Numbered from the stretch's first letter, positions 27,612 through 38,819 are shown. The stretch: DNA of 64,000 nucleotides from Riptortus pedestris (GCA_019009955.1 CM032231.1:104917501-104981500), one strand, 5' to 3'. Notes: generated from the sequence alone by a model not told the origin. Program-made: numbers and translations.

Positions 27612-27645
27612 TAAGTTTAGGCAGCCCCTGCGTGACGGACTTTTA
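27612..27645 (+). mobile_element. Helentron-like terminal fragment
   Basis: Only the right end is present: AAGTTTAGGCAGCCCCTGCG followed by TGACGGACTTTT. The inverted repeat and body are absent. Confidence 0.65.
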
Positions 27646-28380
27646 TTATTATAATACTTGTAAATTTTGAAAATTATTTACTTCTTTCAAAGAAATACTT
27701 TCTCGGTAACGGTTTCTAATCACTCACTGAACATTTTAGTGCAAAATGTATATAAAAAAACTGTATTTTCATAAAAACTGTTGAGGAAGATCTCTGAGAA
27801 ACAAGCGCCCAGTGGCGGAATATTCTTGACGCACCCGACCGAGGATTAAAATAGTTATTATTTGATAAATTTAAAACAAGAATCCTCATAGTGTAGGGAA
27901 CTATAAAGACTTTCCAGAAGTCAACACCTGTATATTTGTCCACTTGTGTTGAGATGGAATCAGGATGTTGAGTTAATTATAGTGGACCGTAACAGGTAGG
28001 CAGAGGTGTATAGAACTGGTTCCAGGGGTGGACACCCTTCAGACTGACCGCTAACCACACAATCACCCTATCACAATGCCTCATGTATCTTGGGCAACTT
28101 TTTGCCCACCTCGTCCACCTGTCATCGCTGCAGGTCTTACTATATGATAGGCCATTGTGGTCATTATACTGCTATCATACAGGTGTAGATGACTTAACAA
28201 TAACAGGTGTAACTTAAGGATTTCTATGCTTTTGGCTTTGTGCATCAAACATATTAGGCTGGAAATATCATTGCTTTTTAGATTTGTAAATGAAACTCAG
28301 GTAGGCATCTCAGAAATATTTGTATGATTTTATATTCAGGGGTAAAACGCAGTTTAAGGTTGGTGGCTAACACATTCTGA
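27646..28380. other. Unassigned DNA, partly GC-moderate
   Basis: No gene recognised. From about 27990 to 28160 the sequence is more balanced in composition, with repeated CAGGT/AGGTAGG words that foreshadow the minisatellite to its right. Confidence 0.4.
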
Positions 28381-29128
28381 GAAGGTGGATCAAATCTTTC
28401 AGGTAGGCAGATGACAAGTTACATCTAGGCAGGTAACTCATTTTAAGTAGGTTTATAAAACGTTTTAAATAGGTTTGCCACACGTTTTAAGTAGCTAGAG
28501 CGTACGTTTTAAGCAGGTGAATCACACGTTTTAAGCAGCTGGAACTAACGTTTTAGCTAGGCGGATCACATGTTTTAAGCAGCTGGATTTCACGTTTTAG
28601 ATAGGCGGATCACACGTTTAAAACAGCTGAAACGCACGTATTTAGGTAGGTGGATCACACGTTTTAAGCAGCTGGATCTCACGTTTTAGGTAGGCGGATC
28701 ACATGTTTTAAGCAGCTGGAACTCACGTTTTAGGTAGGTGGATCGCACGTTTTAAGCAGCTGGAACTCTCGTTTTAGGTAGGCGGATCACACGTTTTAAG
28801 CAGCTGGAACTCACGTTTTAGGTAGGCAGATCACACGTTTTAAGCAGCTGGAACTCACGTATTTAGGTAGGCGGATCACACGTTTTTAGCAGCTGGAATT
28901 CACGTTTTAGATAGGCGGATCACACTTTTTAAGCAGCTGGAACTCACGTTTTAGGTAGGCGGATCATACATTTTAAGCACCTGAACGCATGTTTTAGGTA
29001 GGCGGATCACACGTTTAAAGCAGCTGAAACGCACGTTTTAGGTAGGCGGATCACACGTTTTAAGCAGCTGGAACTCTCGTTTTAGTTCGGCGGATCACAC
29101 ATTTTACACAGCTGGAACTCACGTTATT
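28381..29128 (+). repeat. 44-bp minisatellite built from two 22-bp half units
   Basis: About 16 units. Each holds ACACGTTTTAAGCAGCTGG and then TCACGTTTTAGGTAGGCGG. The two halves are themselves diverged copies of one 22-bp ancestor (shared CACGTTTTA core). The left end (28381-28500) is degenerate, and the middle is most regular. Non-coding. Confidence 0.95.
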
Positions 29129-29990
29129 TTAGAAAAGTAAAACGCGATTTTAATATTTGCGTCTTACTAATGATCATTAGGGCAATTCCACCGAATTTCT
29201 ACTAACAACAAAATTTCGATATTCTTAAGTGTGTATGAATCGTTCAGATCTGTTGCGAGCTGTTGGGATATTTCTCAAATTTTTAAATTTTCCCAATTTC
29301 CCACTTTCTGACACTAATTATAGCAACCATCTTACATGAGAATATGTTGGTTGTGCTTTACATTGCCTTCAATTGCTATTTCTTCATACGAAGATCTTAA
29401 TATTATTTTTCTTAGGTATTCCTGGTATGATCAGACATAATAAATGATGCTGTATATTGTTAAACTCTTTGGGCATGGCTTAGCGACGGGTTTTCTCTAG
29501 ATTATTGTGTCTCATTAAGTACTCAATTTAAATGTTATGTATGTCTTATAGACTCCAAAGCCATGTCTCATAATCTAAATTTGTTGCAATCATTATTCTC
29601 TTATAAAATGGGACGTCTATAATATCTGGTAGTTAAGTTTTCATCTTGGAAACCCTTGCTTTTGGGAAAACGCTGTCAGACAGGTCTCAGACTCCACCAA
29701 ATCACTCCGTCTCTAAAAAGGGATGGCAATAAAACTCATGGAGTTCATTGTTTTATTAAGAGTTTATTAACTTTAGGTTCATTATAGTATTTTTAATTTA
29801 AGATTGTAAGACTCTGATGCAGCGTAGAATTTCTTTCGAAAAGGAATTTGCATTCGTATATTCGTCCTTTTATTATAATTAATTTTTTGTTACGCTTGAA
29901 GGGGAATCTTTTGTTCCGGGTTTTCAACTGTGTAATATCACAATTTAGTTAATCTTTTTTTCTTAACCACGAAAGTTGCGCAAGTTTTTG
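29129..29990. other. AT-rich DNA, nothing recognised
   Basis: No coding or repeat signal that I can support. Confidence 0.4.
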
Positions 29991-30720
29991 CTTTTCTTGC
30001 TGCTCTGCATTCCCCCTCCCCGCTAATTACTTTACAATGTTACAAAAAAAAACCCAAAGTTCCTCGGCCGTGTGTTTACATATGAACCGAGCGACAAAAA
30101 AAAACAGGGAGGAGTAGAGGAGAAGAGAGGTTCAAGTCGGCTGAAAAGAAGCTTTAAACTTTTAATAATTACAAGAGCGAGTGGAGAGGGAAAGAGCCGG
30201 TGGGGCTTCCAAAAAACCCCCCTTCCGAGAAGAAACCCCGGGAAAAAGGGTTGCCCCCTCCCCATTCGTTCCTTAGCCTGCATAAAACTTGTAGGGATGT
30301 TAATTTCCTTCTCCCTTCGCAGTCTAATCCCCGAACGAGATGAAGCTCCGTACGTGACGGAATAAGTTATGGAACAAACTCCAACCGCTTCTTTGTTCTT
30401 ATTCTTCCTCTTCTTACTCTCTCTCTCTCTCCCTTTGTTGCTATTTATTCTAAGGAAGGGCTGACGGTCTTTCTGGGGGTGGAAGGGGGCGCAAATGAAA
30501 TTTCGTCGAGAAGAATCATTAATGAAAGGGATTGCGAGCTGTGTTCGGTGTGAGAGTAGCACGGACACAGTTGTTAGAATGCCTTTAATGCTGAAGCGCC
30601 TTTTTCTGTTCGCTAATAACATGATTGCTTTCATTTGTATTGTCAAATTGTTCTTCAACGAAAATGTTACGTTGACGGAGCAAATGTGATTAAGGGACAG
30701 GAACTGGGGACCTAGTAGAA
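29991..30720. promoter_or_regulatory. GC-rich island, candidate regulatory DNA; long open frame
   Basis: A repeat-free block of about 700 bp with elevated GC, including CCCCCTCCCCGCTAATTAC, GTTTACATATGAACC, ACTCTCTCTCTCTCTCC (GAGA-type) and CGTACGTGACG. The longest open frame of the window (minus strand, 30724 to 30032, 230 codons) lies here, overlapped by plus-strand open frames. Its translation is rich in Arg, Ser, Pro and Phe without any domain I recognise. I read it as a consequence of local composition, but a real exon cannot be excluded. The block could also be a promoter region. Confidence 0.3.
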
Positions 30721-30786
30721 GCATACAATAATTATACTTTACTCATTAGCATCTATGTACCGACACAATACATAAGTGAAACGTAG

Positions 30787-31403
30787 AATGGACGACATTT
30801 AACAAATCTTACATCTTTTATCAATACATACCAAATACAGCTCACAAACTACAACACAATTAAGAGTCACGATCACAAATGCACACACTTTCTAACGGAA
30901 CATGGACAGACAGGACTTTATTTAACAAGATATAAAATTCAAAATAACGACAAATGTACGTGCAACTTACAGACAACACAAACGGTTTTACATATACTTT
31001 ATGACTGTTCAACATTTAATAAAAATAGATCAAATTTAATAATGAATATACTTTTAAAAGGAGGTAATCGACCAGAACCACCTCATATTATATTTAATAA
31101 ATATAATAAAGAACTTATAAAGTATATCAAAAGTATAGATATGGATGGAGCAAAAATAGATTAGAATGTTTAGTTAATTTGAGGAATGAGAATTATAATT
31201 CAATATACTTACCTGACATAGACTCGCAAATCGAACATCGGTTGAGTTTAACATTGATTTTTTTCGTTCTTGTTTTTATTTTATTTATTTATATTTCATT
31301 TCATTTATTAATTTAATTTGTAATTATCTTAGTTATTTTAATATTTTATTCTATTATAATTGTTACTTTATATTTGATTAGATTGTTGATTAATGATTAT
31401 ACA

Positions 31404-31405
<2 letters not shown>
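30787..31405 (+). mobile_element. Non-LTR retrotransposon 3' end, copy 2
   Basis: An uninterrupted frame from about 30787 to the stop at 31162-31164 encodes roughly 125 residues. It includes HKCTHFLTEHGQTGLYLTRY, then the knuckle C-T-C-N, QTTQTVLH, and LYDC, followed by NRPEPPHIIFNKYNK and the last residues DMDGAKID. GHGQTG-type and C-x-C...H-x4-C motifs place it at the end of an R1/Jockey-like LINE protein, after RNase H. The 3' UTR to about 31405 matches copy 1 (569-1120). No frame damage is seen in this short piece, so it is younger or better kept than copy 1, but it lacks RT, endonuclease and a start. Confidence 0.8.

Positions 31406-31408
<3 letters not shown>

Positions 31409-31451
<43 letters not shown>
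31409..31451. repeat. (AT)n microsatellite flanking repeat E
   Basis: AT tract between the LINE 3' end and composite repeat E copy 2. Confidence 0.95.
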
Positions 31452-31456
<5 letters not shown>

Positions 31457-33499
31457 GTAACCTCTGTCTGTACATTGATTTTTTTCGCGAAATTTCACGA
31501 TAACTTTTCGTTACACATGTCATAGACACCATAACTGCATTTTGTTTCTTTCGTGTATGTTTGCTTGGTTATTTATTTGTTTGTTTGTTTGTTACCTCTT
31601 CACGCATAAACGGCTGAACCGAAGTTTATGAAACTTGGTATGTATATTACTATTAACCCCACTTAGACTCTAGGCCATGTTAATATTCTCTGAGACGAAC
31701 AGGAGTGGGGGTTATAAGGGAGGCCTGAAATTAAAAATAGCGATATTTCGTTTCCTATTACATTTTATGCACATAACAAAAGTGGTTTATTTTGTTATTT
31801 GGAGTAACTTGTGTCATATACACTTTTGTCGTATACCAAACTATAAAGGCGTTATACGCTAAAAATTATAGCGGGAGTCGACAATTTTATTTGGCACAAA
31901 AGACTCAACTGAACTAAATAAAACTTGGTATGTGTATTAGCACTAACGCCTTTATTATAATAAGCCATACTAACATTTTTTGGGACGGGGAGGAGTGAGG
32001 GTTGTAAGGGAGGCCTGAAATTAAAAATAGCGGTATTTCGCTTTCTATTGTTTTTTTCTTTTTTTTTTGCAAACATGCACTTGACACAAGTTGATTATCT
32101 TGTTATTTAAAGTAACTTTTTTTATATTCATTTTTATTCGTATAACAAAGTATAAACGAGATATAAACAAAAAACTAAAGCGGGAGCCAACAATTTTAAA
32201 GGGCTTACTTAACAACTTAATAACTTAACAAAACTCGGTATGTGAATTAGCATTAATTCTCCTAAGATTATAAAGGTCCAAACAGGAGAGGGAGGCCTGA
32301 AATAAAAATTCGCGATATTTCATCTTCTTCTTATTTTTCGGCAATCGTGCACATAAAAAAAGCTGTTTACTTTTTCTTATATTATATTTTATTATATAAT
32401 TAGACTAACTTTTGTTTTATAATTTCTTTTTGTAAAATAAGGTAACAAAGCCAGTAGTTTGTGTAGAAATATTGATATGCTCAACTATTCATCCCAATAT
32501 GAACTACCTGATACTTCATCTGGGTAAGTTAATTGAAATCCATGTTAGAATTTTATCCTTAATAATTCAAAACTATGTTATTTTTTAACGCCAGTAACAG
32601 TTTGCACCAAATAAAGTATACTGCCCCCCCTTCTCTTATCCCAAACATTAATTCATGAGAAACGCCGGTTTTTTCACATTAAAAGTGTATTTAATACATT
32701 ATTTAATTAGAACGTGGAGAATATTTGAACAAACAGTTTTCGTATTGTGAAGATAATGTAATCTGATTTGTTAATATAATTTAATGTATTACAGAATTGA
32801 TATCCTAAAGGAGTTGGCAGCACTGACGCTAGGGAGGTGTCGAGCTACTTCCTTTGTCCTATCAGTTCTGCCGCTTCCCTGCCGACCTCATATTGGTCTA
32901 TGTTTACATGATAATTGATGCTTGCACTTTTAGCAATGTAGAGTTATTTTCAGGAATGTGACTTTGTTTAATAATCATAAATAAATAATTTAAAGGGATG
33001 AACGCTGGGGATGTACACCCAGTTATTTCTGGTATTTATTAACTCTGCTCCGCTAATGTATGATATACTTTTCTAAATACCAATATAAATATACAGTTAA
33101 TAATCAAGACTTACCAAAGAGCATTTTTAATAGTGGTCATGACGTATCTAAAACAGCTGTCACCAATAAGCTTTGTACCGCATCAAGGGAAAGGAACTTT
33201 AATTCATACATGCTTTGGAAGATAGAATACTTTCTACGAGTATGAATTATTCTATTCATTACGTTATAAAAAAAACAAAAAAAAAAAAAAAAAAAAAACA
33301 TGCACAGGAGACGGGAAATATAAAAAATATTGAGGAGTGGGAAGTCTTAAATAACAAATAATTTTTTATGAACAAATCCAACCCTAAAAACTGTGACGGG
33401 GAAATGACAAAATATTGTGGAAAGTAAAGACTTACCAAAAAAATACCATCTTGATTCAAGCTCAAATGAATTCCCGGACGAAGCCGGGTACCTTAGCTA

Positions 33500-33500
<1 letters not shown>
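31452..33500 (+). mobile_element. Composite repeat E, copy 2, with nested insertion
   Basis: Inverse of 18361-19585. It starts near CCTCTGTCTGTACATTG and AAATTTCACGATAACTTTTC. It then has three internal units that begin about AAACTTGGTATGTG (31634, 31921, 32228) and carry GGGAGGCCTGAAAT. It ends GAATTCCCGGACGAAGCCGG then AGCTAGT into (AT)n. Compared with copy 1 it contains about 720 bp of extra sequence at 32578-33298. Confidence 0.65.
32578..33298 (+). mobile_element. Poly(A)-tailed insertion inside repeat E
   Basis: Absent from the other repeat E copy, where the words on both sides (CTTAATAATTCAAA... and ...TGCACAGGAGACGGGAAAT in plus orientation) are adjacent. It ends in an A-run of about 30 bases at 33268-33298, suggesting retroposition on the plus strand. 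It contains a GC-richer patch (about 32810-32900, GTTGGCAGCACTGACGCTAG). No open frame or family is recognised. A SINE, a LINE tail or a processed transcript are all possible. Confidence 0.5.

Positions 33501-33541
<41 letters not shown>
33501..33541. repeat. (AT)n microsatellite flanking repeat E
   Basis: AT tract at the right end of composite repeat E copy 2. Confidence 0.95.
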
Positions 33542-33544
<3 letters not shown>

Positions 33545-33545
33545 T

Positions 33546-33795
33546 ATAGATATATGTGTATGTGTTAGCGCTCTAGCAGTCGCAATTTTTGTTTGAGTAC
33601 TACCAAAGTTAATATTTAAGCTTTTAATGTAAAAATAAACATTATTTTCATTAATGGTTAAAATCGGACAATTGGGGATGGGGGGTTAAGAGACAGGATT
33701 TTAAAATCCCAAATATCTCCGTTATTATGAGTTGTATCGAAATATGTTATAGAGCTAATCTTGTTAACTTATTAATGTTCTACAATTCGTACTTC
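33546..33795 (+). mobile_element. Helentron-like body fragment
   Basis: Family words GTTAGCGCTCTAGCAGTCGC, GCAATTTTTGTTTGA, ATCGGACAATTGGGG and AAATATCTCCGTTATTATGA are in order. Both ends are missing. It begins directly at the (AT)n tract. Confidence 0.65.
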
Positions 33796-34971
33796 CTTTT
33801 TTTCAGCTATCTGTTAACCTCCTCTTCTACTGATTATGTACTGCTCGGGATACCTTGTCCTCTCTAGTTTTCTAAATCTTCCTAAGCTAAGGATTAATTA
33901 ATAAATACATACAACTGGACTATTTTTATATTCAGGTGTCTTTACGTTTTAACAAATTTTTAAATTAATTAGGTTAATCGACTATATCGAATATGTTTAA
34001 TGTTTTTTTTTTTTTCATTCTGACAGGCACTGGTGATGGAGCTCTGTTTGTGGAAGTAGTAACACTTATTTCATAATTGTACGGAGAGGAAGGGAAAGTC
34101 ATTACCTGATCGACCTTCCAGATTTCTAGATAAGTTTAAATGACAGTTGGTATGTTCATATTTTTAGAATTACCACTGATAATCTGATGGGCAGATCGAA
34201 CAGAATAGAGTTTTAATAATGAAGGTGGAATAACTGAAAGAAATTGAATAATTTTACGGGGAGGGGGTGCTTTAAATTTATATTCCAATTCTGCATTTTT
34301 ATTTCCGTCTATTTTCTTCTTCTGAATTTAAACATTATAATTAACTGAACACGAGTTTTTAGAGTATATGAAGATTACAGCAATCCTTTGATAAGACTCC
34401 GTCTTTTATGATATTGTTCATTATCAATAAAGACCACTGTGCTCTAGGGTGAAAGTTATTCCCTCTTCCTGATAATGAGAGTTTCCATTGCAAACAAGTT
34501 GTTTTGAGTATAGTTTGGTAATAACACTGTCATTAATTTTTATCTGTTGTCAATAACTTGATTCTTTGATTTGAATACCATGGAACTAATTATAAATTAA
34601 TATGTTTTATATATTTATAAATGTGGAGCAACGAAACATGGGCTATTACTGTTCGAAAACCAAAAAAGAGTAGCATAAACTAAATTACAAAATTGTAAAA
34701 GGAAATAAATAAAAAACAACAAATGAATTAGAAATACAACAAAAAATACAGAACACTATGAAAATAACTGCAAAGAACATAATAAGTTAAAATAATTGAA
34801 TTAAAATTATCAACTATTCTTTTACAACAACATGGTTTAAAAATAAAATAAAGTTTATCTAACAGCTAAAGGTACGTTAAACCAACGATTAACGAATTAA
34901 AATAAATTCAAAAATTGACACAGACTTCGAAATTTTAGAGTAAATGCCGATTTTTTGAGTGTAGTGTCAAC

Positions 34972-34973
<2 letters not shown>
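33796..34973. other. AT-rich DNA; doubtful LINE trace
   Basis: Mostly unassigned. At about 34618-34680 the plus strand reads WSNETWAITVRKPKK, which resembles the ETW-I/LT-R motif after the reverse-transcriptase domain of LINEs, but the match is short and the frame soon breaks. A T-run lies near 34003. Confidence 0.3.

Positions 34974-35043
<70 letters not shown>
34974..35043. repeat. Composite microsatellite (AT)n(TG)n
   Basis: AT tract followed by a TG tract. Confidence 0.95.
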
Positions 35044-35047
<4 letters not shown>

Positions 35048-35245
35048 TAATGCTGTTATAGTGCGAAAAGTAATTATACAACAAAATTTAACTTACAAAT
35101 TAAGTATGTACAAGATTTCAAATTAAATTGCATTAGCATCTATGAAGGAGGACATGACGACTATCATTAGCAAAAGTTTAATTTTCAGCCATTTATTTAC
35201 TACTAATCATTCGCTCACCGACTCTGCTCATTACGAATTTTTTTT

Positions 35246-35868
35246 TAGCAGATTTCCCTCAAGGGAAATCAGCTATTGAGGTCGTACTCATGACGCGAGA
35301 TTTTTCAAAATTTCCTCAAATGTCCATCGGTCCTACCCAGGAGATGCCGAAAATGAGGTCCGTTCAAAATTATATATATTTGCCTGTTAACGCTCTAGTC
35401 GTCGCAATTTTTGTTTGATCGTTACCAAAGTTTATATTTAATCGTTTTATGTAAAAAGAAAGATCATGTACGTTAATGCTGAAATCGGACTAGTGGGAGG
35501 GGGGTTTAGAGGGGGGATTTTTGAAAATTCGAAATATCTCCGTTATTATGCGTCGGATCGAAAAATTGTAAAGACTCAATCTTATTGCAAATTAAATTTA
35601 CTATAAATATTGTTCTATACATGTTTCTATATCTTGAATATTGACCGAGATATTTGCATTTGTATTGTGTGCGTGGTCGGCAGGAGTCGGCTATGTTCGG
35701 GATTTTCAGCCGAGAGCTTGTGCGGCCGTTTTCGTAACTCTTCGTCCCTCCTGAATAAGTTTAGGGGGTCATTACTACTACTTTCATTATTAGGCAGATT
35801 TCTCTATTGAAAAACTTTACGTGGGAAATCTGCTTAGTTTACGCAGCCCCTGCGTGGCGGACTTTTTC
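35246..35868 (+). mobile_element. Helentron-like element, best complete copy
   Basis: About 620 bp. The left end AGCAGATTTCCC runs into a short palindrome (CCCTCAAGGG). The body carries CATCTCC-type words in inverse, a short AT tract, GTTAACGCTCTAGTCGTCGC, GGATCGAAAAATTG and a GC-rich section (35670-35750, GTCGGCAGGAGTCGGC). The right end is GGGAAATCTGC, TTAGTTTA, hairpin CGCAGCCCCTGCG, TGGCGGAC and T-run. The 12-bp subterminal inverted repeat with a hairpin only on one side, and insertion in T-rich sites, match what is known of Helentron/HINE elements. No Rep/helicase coding is present, so this is a non-autonomous copy. Confidence 0.75.
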
Positions 35869-36039
35869 TCATTATAATTACTTGAATTTATTACTATGTT
35901 CATTTATAAAATGTTTATTTGTTTTACTATTACTTTTTGTTATTTCTTATTTATTTTACTTTTGTTATATGCCTTCGTACAATATTCGACTTTTTAAAGG
36001 CCAAATCAACTTTGATGTGATGTCCATAAATAAATAAAT

Positions 36040-36235
36040 CAATCATAGCATACATGAACATATTTAATATTTATATGCCAATAATTTGATAACGATTTCA
36101 CTTTTATTGTTCTGATATCAATAAAATGTAAATATATATGTATATTATTTGTAGGGCGATGAATACATATTGTATCGAAGTTAGTTGGGTAGTATTCTCT
36201 GAAAGGGACTGTATTCATTAGTGTAAGCCTGAGGA
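36040..36235. other. AT-rich DNA, nothing recognised
   Basis: Short unassigned stretch. Confidence 0.4.
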
Positions 36236-36490
36236 TGTAATAATTGATGTAGTTTGCCCAAGGTAGCCTGAGCCTTCCTTTGTGGCTGGCTTTGAGCTCA
36301 TTACTGATTCAGAAAGTTTTCTGCCCGCCCCCACAGCTCCTTCCTAGCTCAACGGCCCCAACTAGCGCAGCTACTTAACTCGCAAGGAGTTTTTTTTCTT
36401 TGACCGAACAAGTTCGTCCGCGCCGGAGACAGTCCAGTGCCCCACTCACGTGGTCAGTATTGACAGAAACAAGCATTTGACCAAAAAATG
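36236..36490. promoter_or_regulatory. GC-rich island, candidate regulatory DNA
   Basis: Repeat-free block with GCCTGAGCCTTCCTTTGTGG, CTGCCCGCCCCCACAGC and TTCGTCCGCGCCGGAGAC. No open frame of interest. Regulatory role is inferred from composition only. Confidence 0.25.
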
Positions 36491-36628
36491 CTAAACTCTT
36501 CAAAAGTAACTTTAAACCAATTATTGTAGGACTAATTGTTTTCTGATGTTGTAGAAGATTCTCTCAAACCTTATGTAGCTTGCAATAGATACAAATTATG
36601 TGCATTTAATTAATAAAACTACTTTGTA

Positions 36629-37192
36629 TCTTTTACGTATTCTTGATTCATTTCTTTTCGAGTGATTCAATTAGCCGCCCTATTACTGAGGCACACTCTA
36701 CCGGCCGCTTATTGTACTGGTGGGACCGGCCGCTTGTGCTGCTAGGACCGGACGTACACTGTATCGTTTCCTGTTCTCAGCCATATTTAGTCAGTTTGTT
36801 GTATCTAATACTCTTCTTTGATCATTAAATTGTGATGAACATAAATTTAATTTCTAATGTTATTCATGATATTGTTACACGGAATAATAATGCCATGTTA
36901 TTTCATAAATTATTTAATGAAAGATTAAATGTGTTAGTATTTATTTTTGATTTAATATTAAATCGTGTACTTACCTATTTTATTTCATGTTTTCTTTAAA
37001 TCGTGCATTACATCATTAAAAAAAAAATTAAAGTGACCACAAAAGGGAAATAATAATACTATTTTTTTCTGCTAAGCCCGAGTGGTAGTACGGCGATCCC
37101 GGCGGCATCGCTTTACCTTTTGTGGCGATGCCGAAGGCATTGCTTTGCCAAGTGGGTCAAGGGGGCGAAGCACCCTTGCTGGCGCAAGCTAG
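36629..37192 (+). mobile_element. Short Helitron with TC start and hairpin-CTAG end
   Basis: Begins TCTTTTACG after an A (36628). It ends with a CTTGC-TGGC-GCAAG hairpin directly followed by CTAG at 37189-37192 and then T (37193). A^T target, 5' TC and 3' hairpin plus CTRR are the defining features of canonical Helitrons. Length is 564 bp with no Rep/Hel coding, so it is non-autonomous. The 3' subterminal part is GC-rich with several inverted words (GGCGATCCCGGCGGCATCGC and GGCGATGCCGAAGGCATTGC). The 22 bp upstream of the element (36605-36626) recur exactly just after it (37193-37214). Confidence 0.6.
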
Positions 37193-37229
37193 TTTAATTA
37201 ATAAAACTACTTTGAATCGGCAGGACACA

Positions 37230-38040
37230 CAATAACAACACAAGCAAAAATACCTGTTATTCATTCCACTAATACATTTAGCTCAAACTAGCGTATTTAC
37301 TTAATACATAGATGCGGGTTCCATGACGAAAACATTGCACGTACAAACGATGATGACTAACTCGGCAAACATGCGACCCAGGGACAATCGTCTGACTGTA
37401 ACTTACTGACCCTACCAGACTTACATTTACAAATATTACAGACAACATTAAATGAATGGCAAAAATGTTCAGCAGAAAATCATCTGCGAGAGATACAGCC
37501 TTGTTTAAGCTAGTAAGCAACCCAGCAGAAGGGACAATTGACGAAACTAAGTTGTACTAACGAGACTCATACCTGAAGACAAGAACAGAAAGACCTATAT
37601 GTTGATTATTGAGTACTTAGAAACTCCACATAACATGTAAGAAATCCTTACACACAGGAGCCCACATTTCGACAATATACTAAATCACCTTAAAACATTG
37701 GATTTGTTTTACAAAATTTAATTACTTTCCTTTTTGATTTTGACTCAGTGAGAAATTTCATATTATTTTGAACACTTTTATATAATCAAGTGCACTTACT
37801 AGTATACAGGAAAAACATATTTTTTTTTAATCTAAAACATTTTAAAGTTTTATCTTTATTACTAGTCTAATGTTTATATCTTGTCTTTATTATTTTTATT
37901 TAATTTTTATTTGTTGTGTGTAATTTTTTAATGGTTGGTTCAGTTATTGTTATTCTTTTATAATTTTATTTTTATTTTACATTGTTAAACTTTGAGCCAA
38001 ATATCCTAGTTGCAGGTGGTCCTGTATAAATAAATAAATA
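37230..38040 (+). mobile_element. Jockey-like LINE carboxy region and 3' end, decayed
   Basis: Translation around 37420-37510 gives DLHLQILQTTLNEWQ, then NHLREIQPCLS, matching the WQ..W...NKLREIKP segment between RNase H and the zinc knuckle in Jockey-type proteins. A little further RRDN...VVLTRL matches the usual RRDE-VVLTRLRIGHT, with stops and frame breaks. The 3' end has GTTGCAGGTGGTCCTGTATA followed by an (AAAT)n tail at about 38025-38040. Non-functional. It is a different family from those at 16100 and 30787. Confidence 0.65.
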
Positions 38041-38815
38041 AACTTCATAAGTAGCTACTGCACTTCTTGAATAAATGCCATTGTGGTTTTTACTCATATT
38101 TAAAATTAGCAAAATTCCTTCTAATGCCACTGTATTCTGCCTTCCTCTATTTAAAGAAATGCTTAATATTTTTAATATGGTTTCTCATAAATATTTATTT
38201 TGAACTAATACAAAACTATTTTCAGATATAAGAAAGGACGAGTAAAATTTTGCAATTAAGAGAATATGAAAGAAGAAATAAAAATTTTGAATAGACACAA
38301 AATAAGAGACCGGTGTTATTTACAATTCAAGCAGCTTTTTCTAAAATAGAACATCCATTTGCTCCTTCAAAGAGGAACAGGTAAAAAAATGTGCACTTTA
38401 TCTATTGTGTATTTTGGGTTTCATACCTTGGAGATAAGTATATTTTTGGTGCTTAGAGTTTCGGGAAATTTTTGCTATCCTTCTTCAGAGAGATAACGTG
38501 GAAAATGTGGGAGAAGGATACCAAACGTGTCCAAAATTAAAAAAAAAAAATACACTCATATCCTAATACATTTAGGTACTTCTGTTTCCGATACCCAGAT
38601 GTCTTCTATGCCACTTAGATGGAAATAAAATTAAATATGAACTAAAAGTTTTCCTGAACGTTTAAGGAGTTAAAACATTCCCAAGTATTTCAGGGGCTAA
38701 CACTACTGCCAGCTGTGAGTTCCAAAGTGTACATTTTTGGGAAATAAAATATATCAAAATCAGAAGGAGAAATCCTTTTCTAAATGAAAGCACGTGAAGA
38801 AATCTTTAAACTTTT
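38041..38815. other. AT-rich DNA, nothing recognised
   Basis: No coding or repeat signal that I can support. Confidence 0.4.
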
Positions 38816-38819
38816 TTTT

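Noticed and set aside
28381..29128. CRISPR array
   Set aside because: Units are contiguous tandem repeats without unique spacers, in a eukaryotic context. The same applies to the 28-, 34- and 75-bp arrays.
34618..34680. LINE reverse-transcriptase trace (SNETWAIT)
   Set aside because: Only one short motif, with immediate frame loss. Kept as a remark, not a feature.
37278..37520. 80-codon minus-strand frame
   Set aside because: It is antisense to the Jockey-like linker region, which is the supported reading.
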